The notes under the pieces: generated by a model
What the model was told of the DNA's origin: nothing
Database searches by the model: none
The model's input: only the letters and a program-made list of their open reading frames with translations
Program-made: the position numbers and the translations under genes
In this document: positions 6,292-12,828 of the stretch, in pieces
How positions within the stretch are numbered: the stretch's first letter is position 1
Layout: every line of letters starts with the position of its first letter
NCBI GenBank assembly: GCA_017414145.1
Contig: JAFPQL010000120.1
Location: forward strand, 1 to 17,495
Length of the DNA stretch: 17,495 nt
Reading direction: 5' to 3'
Source of the DNA: Oscillospiraceae bacterium
GTDB lineage: Bacteria > Bacillota_A > Clostridia > Oscillospirales > Ruminococcaceae

Positions 6292-7119
6292 TTACGCTTT
6301 GCCGATCTCCTCGATCGTCCGGCGCACGAGCGTCTCAAACTGCGGTGCGGCCTTGTCGGCGGCCTCCTTGACCTCCTCGTGGGAGAGCGGATGCGGCGAG
6401 ATGCCCGCTGCCAGATTGCTGATGCAGGACACGCCGCAGATTTCCATACCGCAGTGCCGTGCCGCGATTGCTTCGATTGCCGTACTCATGCCGACCGCGT
6501 CCGCGCCGAGCATCCGGAACATCCGGATTTCCGCGGGGGATTCGTATGCGGGGCCTGCCGTCTGGACATACACGCCCTCTTTCAGCGGAATGTCCTCATT
6601 GACCGCGATTTTGCGGATGATTTTTTGCAGACGCGGGCTGTAGACCGCGCTCATATCCGGGAACCGCACGCCCAGCTCATCGAGATTCTCCCCGCGCAGC
6701 GGCGACGGGACAAAGCTCGAAATCTGATCGGTGATGAGCATGAAGTCGCCCGCCTTCATCCCCGGCTGAATGCCGCCCGCCGCGTTCGTCAGAAAGAGAA
6801 TTTCCGCGCCGAGCGCTCTGAGCAGTCTGAGCGGCAGCACCGCCTCCTGCGGGGTATAGCCCTCGTACATATGGACTCTGCCCTGCATGGCTGCCACCGG
6901 CACACCTGCGCAGGTTCCGAACACAAAGCGCCCGTTGTGTCCCGCGACCGTCGAGACGGGGAAATTCGGGATCTCACGATAATCGAGCGTCTGTTTGACA
7001 TCGAGCGTTTCGGCAAAGCCGCCGAGTCCCGAGCCGAGCACCAGCGCGACCTTCGGGCGGAAGCTGACGCGCTCCTTCACAAATTGCACACAGCCCTGAA
7101 GCTGTTCTTTGACTGTCAT
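6292..7119 (-). CDS. punA: Purine nucleoside phosphorylase, trimeric 6-oxopurine type
   Basis: 275 residues from the ATG at 7119, chosen because GGGAGGT lies 8 bp upstream and the protein then starts as PNPs do; a longer in-frame start at 7311 would lie within the preceding gene. It splits inosine, guanosine and their deoxy forms with phosphate into the base and (deoxy)ribose-1-phosphate. Visible: the phosphate loop GSGLGGF (29-35), GHNGRF with H61, TNAAGGI (111-117), and the base-site run from YESPAE with E193 to GMST (210-213) and SN with N235. E193 and N235 match human E201 and N243, the pair that selects 6-oxopurines over adenine compounds. So it should not act well on adenosine, which matters for the SAH route in this operon: it would use inosine. 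Cytoplasmic. 25 bp downstream of the coiled-coil gene. Confidence 0.95.
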   Translation of the reverse strand: MTVKEQLQGCVQFVKERVSFRPKVALVLGSGLGGFAETLDVKQTLDYREIPNFPVSTVAGHNGRFVFGTCAGVPVAAMQGRVHMYEGYTPQEAVLPLRLLRALGAEILFLTNAAGGIQPGMKAGDFMLITDQISSFVPSPLRGENLDELGVRFPDMSAVYSPRLQKIIRKIAVNEDIPLKEGVYVQTAGPAYESPAEIRMFRMLGADAVGMSTAIEAIAARHCGMEICGVSCISNLAAGISPHPLSHEEVKEAADKAAPQFETLVRRTIEEIGKA

Positions 7120-7144
7120 ACTGTTGACCTCCCTGCGTTCCGGA

Positions 7145-7633
7145 TTATTCTGCCGGCGCATCCGGATGCTCCGGACCGTCAGCCGGCTTCGGCGCACCGA
7201 GCGCCGCGGAGAGCCGTGCAAAGCCCTCCTGCTGAAGCTGCATATCGGTATCCTGCAGCGCGTTGATCTGCCGGAAGCCGTCCGCGACCGCCTTGCCGAG
7301 CAGCGCGGCATGATGCGCGGTCAGCTCGGTCTGTGCGGCGGAAATCTCCTGCACCGACTGCGTCAGCTCCGAAAGCTGCCGCAGCAGCTCTGCATAGTTT
7401 GCGTCCGGCGCGGCGGTCTGCGCCTGCGCTTTCAGTGTGCGTTCCAGCCTTGCGATGCCGTCCGTCAGCACGACGGACTGCGCCGTCAGTGCCTTCGTCA
7501 TCATCTCAAAGGAATCATTCAGCTTTTTGCGGAAAAACGCCGAGTAATTCTCGTACTTTTCCGCCTGCTTCTGCTGATTTGCCAACACAAGATCCAGCTT
7601 TGCGCTGATTGCGTCCAGCTCCGGCGTACCCAT
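7145..7633 (-). CDS. Uncharacterised coiled-coil protein
   Basis: 162 residues, no cysteines in conserved pairs, no signal peptide and no membrane segment. Composition is rich in Gln, Ala, Leu, Glu and Lys, and almost the whole chain (about 5-145) reads as amphipathic helix with heptad-like Leu/Ile/Val spacing, broken near residues 75-80 by a short Thr/Ala/Pro/Asp stretch, so probably two helices. The C-terminal 15 residues are Pro/Asp/Glu-rich and disordered. The ribosome site AAGGAGG is the strongest in the block, 9 bp before the ATG at 7633. It sits between ahcY (39 bp) and punA (25 bp), so it is co-transcribed with two purine-salvage enzymes, yet has no enzyme-like features. No family recognised; it might be a scaffold for the neighbouring enzymes or for the paralogous helical pair downstream. 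Confidence 0.75.
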   Translation of the reverse strand: MGTPELDAISAKLDLVLANQQKQAEKYENYSAFFRKKLNDSFEMMTKALTAQSVVLTDGIARLERTLKAQAQTAAPDANYAELLRQLSELTQSVQEISAAQTELTAHHAALLGKAVADGFRQINALQDTDMQLQQEGFARLSAALGAPKPADGPEHPDAPAE

Positions 7634-7672
7634 TGCGGAAGACCTCCTTCAGATATAGTCAGTCAAGCAGGA

Positions 7673-8914
7673 TCATGCTTCTCCGTAGAGATAGATTCTC
7701 TGCTCCTTTGTCAGCTCGTCAATCGTAATGCCCATGCTTTCGAGCTTGCGGCGTGCGACCGCCTCATCGACCGTGCGCGGGACATTGTTCAGCATCGTAC
7801 TGACCGTGCCGCGGTTCTTCACCAGCCACTCGGCAGACAGCGCCTGAATCGCAAAGCTCATGTCCATGATCTCCGCCGGATGTCCGTCACCCGCCGCGAG
7901 ATTCACAAGGCGACCCTCCGCGATGACATAGACCGTCACGCCGTTCGGGAGCGTATAGCCCGTGATGTTGTTTCTCGCCGGGAAGGACCTGACCGCCAGT
8001 GCGCGCAGACCCGCCATATCGACCTCGACATCGAAGTGACCGGCGTTGCAGAGGATCGCGCCCTCGTGCATATTGAGAAAGCTCTTTTCGGTGATGACAT
8101 GGCTGCAGCCGGTGACCGTGACGAAGAAATCACCGATCTTCGCGGCGTCCTCCATTTTCATGACCGTGAAGCCGTCCATGACCGCCTCGATCGCCTTGAT
8201 CGGATCGACCTCGGTGACGATGACCTTTGCGCCCAGACCCTTTGCGCGCATGGCCGTGCCCTTGCCGCACCAGCCGTAGCCGGCGACCACAACGGTCTTG
8301 CCCGCGACGATCAGGTTCGTCGTGCGGTTGATGCCGTCCCAGACGGACTGACCGGTGCCGTAGCGGTTGTCAAAGAGATGCTTGCAGTCCGCGTCGTTGA
8401 CGAGCATCATCGGGAATTTCAGCGCGCCGGCGGCGTTCATGGCCTTCAGGCGCAGGATGCCGGTCGTCGTCTCCTCGCAGCCGCCGATGACATTCGGCAG
8501 AAGCTCCGGATACTGCTCATGAATCAGCGTGACCAGATCGCCGCCGTCGTCGATGATGAAATGCGGCTTCGCCTCAATGACCTTTCTGGTATGCGCTTCG
8601 TACTCCTCCGCCGTGGTGCCGTGCCAGGCGTAGACATTCAGGCCGCCGTGAACCAGCGCCGCCGCAACATCGTCCTGCGTGGAGAGCGGGTTGGAGCCGG
8701 TGATATACATCTCCGCGCCGCCCGCCGCCATGACGCGGCAGAGATAGGCAGTCTTTGCCTCCAGATGAATCGAGAGCGCGATGCGCTTGCCCGCAAAGGG
8801 CTTCGTGCGGGAGAATTCCTCCTCAATGCTGCGCAGCAGCGGCATATTGCCCTTGACCCACGCGATCTTCTGCTCGCCGCTTTCCCACAGCTCCGGATAA
8901 CGGATTTCACTCAT
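7673..8914 (-). CDS. ahcY: S-adenosylhomocysteine hydrolase, short archaeal-like form
   Basis: 413 residues. NAD-dependent reversible cleavage of SAH to homocysteine and the nucleoside, closing the methyl cycle; cytoplasmic. Visible: STQDD (78-82), DDGGDL (122-127), EETTTG (147-152), K178, D182 and N183 (matching human K186, D190, N191), NAD loop GYGWCGKG (212-219), and GHFDVE with H293 (human H301). Differences: human C195 is T187 here; the base-site stretch is H50-L-E52-A-K54 where human has H-M-T57-V-E59; and the C-terminal K-x-D-H-Y-R-Y tail of long SAHHs is missing. These traits fit the short form seen in archaea and some bacteria, one member of which (Methanocaldococcus) is reported to use S-inosylhomocysteine. 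First gene of the leftward block, with its own promoter at 8968-8996. Confidence 0.95.
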   Translation of the reverse strand: MSEIRYPELWESGEQKIAWVKGNMPLLRSIEEEFSRTKPFAGKRIALSIHLEAKTAYLCRVMAAGGAEMYITGSNPLSTQDDVAAALVHGGLNVYAWHGTTAEEYEAHTRKVIEAKPHFIIDDGGDLVTLIHEQYPELLPNVIGGCEETTTGILRLKAMNAAGALKFPMMLVNDADCKHLFDNRYGTGQSVWDGINRTTNLIVAGKTVVVAGYGWCGKGTAMRAKGLGAKVIVTEVDPIKAIEAVMDGFTVMKMEDAAKIGDFFVTVTGCSHVITEKSFLNMHEGAILCNAGHFDVEVDMAGLRALAVRSFPARNNITGYTLPNGVTVYVIAEGRLVNLAAGDGHPAEIMDMSFAIQALSAEWLVKNRGTVSTMLNNVPRTVDEAVARRKLESMGITIDELTKEQRIYLYGEA

Positions 8915-8967
8915 ATTAACACAGTCCTTTCTGAATGAATGGTTAGATTTGTATTAGTATACACCTT

Positions 8968-8996
8968 ATTCTACCATATTTCATGCAAAAATGCAA
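8968..8996 (-). promoter_or_regulatory. Sigma70-type promoter for the ahcY operon
   Basis: Minus strand: TTGCAT (8991-8996), a 17-bp spacer, and TAGAAT (8968-8973). Transcription would start near 8960, giving a leader of only about 45 nt before the ahcY ATG at 8914. That is too short for a SAH or SAM riboswitch. Confidence 0.7.
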
Positions 8997-9003
8997 GAGA
9001 ATT

Positions 9004-9058
9004 GCAGGATTTTCCCGCGCATTCCGTCAAAATGCCGCAAAACGCAGGATTTTTGCCG
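9004..9058. repeat. Pair of direct repeats between the divergent promoters
   Basis: gcaggattttcccg at 9004-9017 and gcaggatttttgccg at 9044-9058 are near-identical and 40 bp apart, about four helical turns, between the ahcY and pduL promoters. They could be binding sites for one regulator on the same DNA face, but with only two copies, chance is possible. Confidence 0.4.
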
Positions 9059-9098
9059 TTCAGACACCGCCGCTGCGGAAACATCCGCACGGAACCTC

Positions 9099-9127
9099 TT
9101 GACGAAACGGTAATTTTGTAGTAGAAT
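9099..9127 (+). promoter_or_regulatory. Sigma70-type promoter for pduL
   Basis: TTGACG (9099-9104), 17-bp spacer, TAGAAT (9122-9127), then an AT-rich stretch. Transcription would start near 9134, leaving a leader of about 70 nt before the pduL ATG at 9206. The -10 hexamer is the same TAGAAT as in the opposite ahcY promoter. Confidence 0.8.
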
Positions 9128-9141
9128 ATATAAGGATCAGA

Positions 9142-9167
9142 GCGCACATTCTATAGTAAGCGTGCGC
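9142..9167 (+). promoter_or_regulatory. Inverted repeat in the pduL leader
   Basis: gcgcac (9142-9147) and gtgcgc (9162-9167) form a 6-bp stem with a 14-nt loop right at the start of the expected transcript. It could be a 5' stabilising hairpin or an operator overlapping the start site. It does not match the Rex operator. Confidence 0.4.
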
Positions 9168-9205
9168 GGTTCACATTTTATCACATAATCCGGAGGTTAA
9201 TCAAA

Positions 9206-9781
9206 ATGGATTTCATCGTCGAAACATCCGCCCGCCATGTCCATGTGACGGAGGAAACCCTTGCAATTCTGTTCGGTGAGGGGCATCAGCTCACGAAGAA
9301 GAAGGATCTGTCCCAGCCCGGACAGTTTGCCTGTGAGGAGCGCATTGATGTCGTCGGCCCGAAGAAGACCCTGACCGGCGTCTCCATCCTGGGACCGGTC
9401 CGTCCGGAGGATCAGGTGGAGCTCTCCGCAACCGACGCCCGTTCGATCGGCATCGCGGCACCCGTGCGCGAGTCCGGTGAGCTGGCAGGCACGCCCGGCT
9501 GCAAGCTGGTCGGCCCCTGCGGTGAGGTCGAGATTGACCACGGCGTCATTGTCGCAAAGCGCCATATCCACATGACCCCTGAGGATGCTGCCGCATTCGG
9601 CGTCAAGGACAAGCAGATCGTCTGGGTGAAGATCAGCACGCCGGAGCGCTCCGCGATTCTCGGCGATGTGGTCGTGCGTGTTTCGACCAAATATGCCCTC
9701 GCCATGCACATTGACACGGACGAGGCAAACGCCGTCCTCGGCAGCCGCGACCAGCGCGGCGAGATCGTCGAGATCGGCTGA
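9206..9781 (+). CDS. pduL: PduL-type phosphate acyltransferase (phosphotransacetylase)
   Basis: 191 residues, ATG preceded by GGAGG. PduL enzymes interconvert acyl-CoA and acyl phosphate (acetyl or propionyl) with a two-zinc site and are unrelated in fold to Pta. The histidine pairs expected for zinc are present: RHVHV with H11 and H13, and KRHIHM with H120 and H122, plus H168 in MHIDTDEAN, and the active-site arginine in VRESG (R88). The protein starts directly at the catalytic domain, with none of the N-terminal encapsulation helix that targets PduL into microcompartments, and no shell protein gene is nearby. It is therefore probably the housekeeping cytosolic enzyme that makes acetyl phosphate for ATP by acetate kinase, whose gene is not in the window. 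First gene of the rightward block, followed by a possible terminator. Confidence 0.92.
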   Translation: MDFIVETSARHVHVTEETLAILFGEGHQLTKKKDLSQPGQFACEERIDVVGPKKTLTGVSILGPVRPEDQVELSATDARSIGIAAPVRESGELAGTPGCKLVGPCGEVEIDHGVIVAKRHIHMTPEDAAAFGVKDKQIVWVKISTPERSAILGDVVVRVSTKYALAMHIDTDEANAVLGSRDQRGEIVEIG

Positions 9782-9810
9782 AATCGGAGCTGACCGTCTG
9801 TCTGCGGAGA

Positions 9811-9859
9811 TGCTGCCGGCGGAAGCGCGGCAAAGGCATCCCTGCGGGCAGCGGTTTTT
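9811..9859 (+). terminator. Possible intrinsic terminator after pduL
   Basis: gctgcc (9812-9817) pairs with ggcagc (9847-9852) over a 29-nt loop, and a run of five T follows two bases after the second arm (9855-9859). The loop is long but can fold further (tgccg/cggca). It would partly separate pduL from pncB, which has no clear promoter of its own here. Confidence 0.4.
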
Positions 9860-9883
9860 CTGTCAAGAAATGAGGTAACATCC

Positions 9884-11359
9884 ATGAACGGCAATCACAG
9901 CGATTCCCTGCTCGCCGCCAGAAACCTGACCATGCTCACAGACTTCTACGAGCTGACCATGGCAAACGGCTATCTCGAAAACGGGCTCGGAAATGTCTCC
10001 GCCTGCTTTGACCTGTTTTTCCGCAAGGTACCCGATCAGGGCGGCTACGCGGTCATGGCGGGACTGGAACAGGCAATCGAATATCTGAAGAATCTGCACT
10101 TTACCGAGGCGGATATTCAGTATCTGCGCGAGAAGCAGATTTTCTCCGAGGCGTTTCTCAGCTATCTGGCAGGGTTTACATTCTGCTGCGATGTCTGGGC
10201 GATTCCGGAGGGCACGCCGATCTTCCCGAACGAGCCGCTGATGACCGTCCGCGGGCCGGCGATTCAGGCGCAGTTTGTTGAGACGATGCTGCTGCTCACG
10301 GTCAATCACCAGTCGCTCATTGCAACCAAGGCAAGCCGCATTGTCCGCGCAGCAGACGGCCGTCCGGTCATGGAGTTCGGCTCCAGACGCGCACAGGGCA
10401 GCGACGGCGCCCTCTACGGCGCAAGAGCCGCATACATCGCAGGTGCGGCAGGCACGGCCTGTGCCATCTGCGACCGCGAATTCGGCATTCCCGCCCTCGG
10501 CACAATGGCGCACAGCTGGGTGCAGCTCTTCCCGACCGAGCTGGAGGCGTTCCGCGCCTACGCAAAGGTCTATCCCGATGCCTGCACGCTGCTCGTGGAC
10601 ACCTACCATGTGCTGAAATCCGGCGTGCCGAACGCCATCACCGTTTTCAGGGAGCTGAAGGCCGCGGGACATATCCCGCAGGGCATCCGCATCGACAGCG
10701 GCGACATCGCCTATCTGTCGAAAAAGGCGCGCATCATGCTCGACGAAGCCGGACTGCCGGAGGTCAAAATCGTCGCGTCGAATTCCCTCGACGAATACCT
10801 GATCCGCGATCTGCTCGTGCAGGGCGCGAAGATCGACAGCTTCGGCGTCGGGGAGCGGCTGGTCACCTCGCGGTCTGAGCCCGTGTTCGGCGGCGTCTAC
10901 AAGCTGGCGGCTGCGGGTTCCGCTGCCGCGCCCGATGTCCTCACCCCGAAGATCAAGCTCTCCGAAAATGCCGCAAAAATCACAAATCCGGGCTTCAAAA
11001 CCCCGTGGCGGCTCTTTGACTGCGAGACCGGCATGGCCATTGCCGATGTCATCACACTCGCGGACGAGGTGATCGACGACACGAAGCCGTATGTCATCTT
11101 CGATCCCGAATTCACCTACAAGCGCAAGACCCTGACGAATTTCCGCGCCAAACGGCTTCAGGTTCAGGTCTTTGACAAGGGACGCTGCGTCTATGACTGC
11201 CCGCCCCTTTCCGAAGTGCGCGCCTACTGTGCCGAACAGCTCGATACGATCTGGGACGAGGTCCGGCGCTTTGAAAATCCGCACGCCTATTATGTGGATC
11301 TCTCCGAGCCGCTCTGGAAATTAAAGCGCGAGCTGCTCGACAAATATTTCGCTGACTGA
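9884..11359 (+). CDS. pncB: Nicotinate phosphoribosyltransferase
   Basis: 491 residues, the usual length for the Firmicutes form. It joins nicotinate and PRPP, with ATP hydrolysis, to nicotinate mononucleotide: the entry step of the Preiss-Handler NAD salvage pathway in the cytoplasm. Visible: N-terminal LTDFYELTMANGY (18-30), the EFGSRRAQG substrate loop (164-172), GTMAHSW with the phosphorylated histidine H210, LVDTYHVLKSG (237-247), and RIDSGDIAYLS with the PRPP-binding acidic residues. TGAGGT lies before the ATG at 9884. The next gene starts 23 bp after its stop, so pncB probably heads a transcript reaching at least to the HAD phosphatase. The third motif has DTYH where many homologues have DTYD or DTYN, a conservative-looking change at a non-catalytic place. 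Confidence 0.95.
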   Translation: MNGNHSDSLLAARNLTMLTDFYELTMANGYLENGLGNVSACFDLFFRKVPDQGGYAVMAGLEQAIEYLKNLHFTEADIQYLREKQIFSEAFLSYLAGFTFCCDVWAIPEGTPIFPNEPLMTVRGPAIQAQFVETMLLLTVNHQSLIATKASRIVRAADGRPVMEFGSRRAQGSDGALYGARAAYIAGAAGTACAICDREFGIPALGTMAHSWVQLFPTELEAFRAYAKVYPDACTLLVDTYHVLKSGVPNAITVFRELKAAGHIPQGIRIDSGDIAYLSKKARIMLDEAGLPEVKIVASNSLDEYLIRDLLVQGAKIDSFGVGERLVTSRSEPVFGGVYKLAAAGSAAAPDVLTPKIKLSENAAKITNPGFKTPWRLFDCETGMAIADVITLADEVIDDTKPYVIFDPEFTYKRKTLTNFRAKRLQVQVFDKGRCVYDCPPLSEVRAYCAEQLDTIWDEVRRFENPHAYYVDLSEPLWKLKRELLDKYFAD

Positions 11360-11382
11360 ACAAAGAGGAAGGGTGTCCCCCG

Positions 11383-12828
11383 ATGAACGATCCGCTCTCC
11401 CGCATCCACATGGGCCCCGCGCCCTGCGCCGCCGATCTGACAGACGGCAGCGAGCGCGGCGAATATGTGCCGCAGGACTATATCCTTGACCGCCTCGGCA
11501 GACCGATGCGCTCGATCAACCTGATGTACTGCTATTACCCGCTGGACGAGGGGTTCCCCGCCCGCGCCAGAGACGCCTTTGCCGACCGCAAGATCGGCTT
11601 TCAGTGGGATTATCCCTATGACGACTATTTCCCCTATACCGGCGGGCTGCACGGCACCAGAGACGGCGCCGTCTTTCAGCAGATGGCCGATATCCGCGCA
11701 CACGGGCAGGATGTCACCCTGACGCTCACGCTCGACCCGCGTCTGACGGACGATCATCTCGCCGCGATCGGCGCGGATCTGCGTCCCTTCGGCAGAGTGA
11801 TGCTCCGGCTCAATCACGAGGCGACCGGAAACTGGTTTGCCTTCACAAAGCGCGCCTCCTATGAGGAGATTGCGGCGTTCTTTGTCCGGGCGGGGAATAT
11901 CATCCGCGAACACGCCCCGAATGTGCAGACCGTCATCTGCATCGGCGGCATCGAGGATCCGGCATCGGACGAGATCGTCATGGAGCGCGAATTCGCGCAG
12001 ACCGTTCCTGCCGCCGACATCTGGTCGGTAGACAAATATCTCGCCCTGCACTGGGGCTGGCCCTATGACACGGCCGTGCCGGGCGGCAAATCGCATAAGC
12101 GCGACAGCGTGGACGAAATCTACGATCTGACGAAGCGCTCCTTCCGCCGCTTTACGGAATTAAACGGCGGACAGTCAAAACCGATGGTCATGAGCGAATT
12201 CAACGCGGACGGCGATGTCACCGGACCGTATGACCAGTGCGTCATGGCGGACCGCTTCTTCCGGCTGCTGAAAAGCGACCCGGAGCACTGGCTCACCGGC
12301 ATCAATTTCTACCAGTTCCGCGACCGCGGCAGACTGGGGCTGGAGACCGAGAGCCCGAACAATCCGTCCGTCGGCATCGCGCAGCCGATTCTGCGCACCT
12401 TCCGCGACTGGATCTTTGACCCGCTCTTTTATCCGGTCATGACGGACTGCGGCAGCGCCGCGCTGCCCGCAATGCTCCGCTGGGGCAGTGCCGAGGATGC
12501 CGAAGGTCTTGCGCTGACGCTGCATTTCGACGGCAATCCGCACTTCTGCGAGCTGCAGTTTGACGGCGACCGCAACAACTATATGCTGGAGCTGAACGGA
12601 AAATGGTTCTGCAAGGCGCCGGATACGCAGTTTGTCGATCTGATGCCCGCCTTCTACGAAAAGCCGCTCCGCACCGGCTGTGACCTGACGCTCCGGCTCT
12701 TTGCGCCGCCTGCGGACGGCAAAAACGATCTTTCCCGCCCCGACGGGCTGATGAACAGCTATACCACCGTCACGGCGCTGCCGCGCATCCGCATCGCGTA
12801 TGCGCCTGTTGAGGCCGACCGTGATTAA
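11383..12828 (+). CDS. GH26-like glycoside hydrolase, no secretion signal
   Basis: 481 residues. The central part reads as a clan GH-A barrel of the GH26 (beta-mannanase) type: RLNHEATGNWFAF at 142-154 resembles the GH26 acid/base motif HE-x-N-G-x-WF with E146, and the strand MVMSEFNADGD at 268-278 supplies E272 as nucleophile. The spacing of 126 residues is normal for clan GH-A. Tyr/Trp-rich stretches (YYPLDEG, QWDYPYDDYFPY, HWGWPYD) could line a sugar site. Residues ~345-481 look like a separate beta-rich domain. There is no signal peptide, membrane segment, dockerin or carbohydrate-binding module, so it is apparently cytoplasmic, unlike typical mannanases. It follows pncB by 23 bp and overlaps the HAD phosphatase by 8 bp. 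Substrate unknown; an intracellular oligosaccharide or glycoside is the plainest guess. Loss of activity cannot be excluded. Confidence 0.65.
   Translation: MNDPLSRIHMGPAPCAADLTDGSERGEYVPQDYILDRLGRPMRSINLMYCYYPLDEGFPARARDAFADRKIGFQWDYPYDDYFPYTGGLHGTRDGAVFQQMADIRAHGQDVTLTLTLDPRLTDDHLAAIGADLRPFGRVMLRLNHEATGNWFAFTKRASYEEIAAFFVRAGNIIREHAPNVQTVICIGGIEDPASDEIVMEREFAQTVPAADIWSVDKYLALHWGWPYDTAVPGGKSHKRDSVDEIYDLTKRSFRRFTELNGGQSKPMVMSEFNADGDVTGPYDQCVMADRFFRLLKSDPEHWLTGINFYQFRDRGRLGLETESPNNPSVGIAQPILRTFRDWIFDPLFYPVMTDCGSAALPAMLRWGSAEDAEGLALTLHFDGNPHFCELQFDGDRNNYMLELNGKWFCKAPDTQFVDLMPAFYEKPLRTGCDLTLRLFAPPADGKNDLSRPDGLMNSYTTVTALPRIRIAYAPVEADRD

Larger units (their letters stand above)
8915..9205. other. 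Divergent control region between the two gene blocks
   Basis: 291 bp without a gene. It separates the leftward ahcY block from the rightward pduL block and holds one promoter for each (8968-8996 and 9099-9127), the 40-bp-spaced direct repeats between them (9004-9058), and the leader hairpin of pduL (9142-9167). A 61-codon open frame at 8939-9121 has no ribosome site and covers the promoters, so it is not called. Confidence 0.75.

Noticed and set aside
6184..7266. 360-codon open frame on the plus strand
   Set aside because: Antisense to punA, which shows all PNP motifs; no domain in the shadow product.
7120..7311. 64-residue N-terminal extension of the purine nucleoside phosphorylase
   Set aside because: It overlaps the coiled-coil gene, is Arg/Ser-rich, and a good ribosome site stands before the internal ATG at 7119 where other PNPs begin.
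7109..8938. 609-codon open frame on the plus strand
   Set aside because: It is the complement of ahcY and the coiled-coil gene; its sequence is Arg/Asp/His-rich and has no family signature or ribosome site.
8915..8966. SAH or SAM riboswitch upstream of ahcY
   Set aside because: The leader from the predicted start is about 45 nt and AT-rich, with no pseudoknot or multi-stem fold visible; too short for known classes.
8939..9121. 60-residue open frame in the divergent control region
   Set aside because: No ribosome site, composition unlike neighbours, and it covers both promoters.
9863..11284. 473-codon open frame on the minus strand
   Set aside because: Antisense shadow of pncB, whose catalytic motifs are complete on the plus strand.
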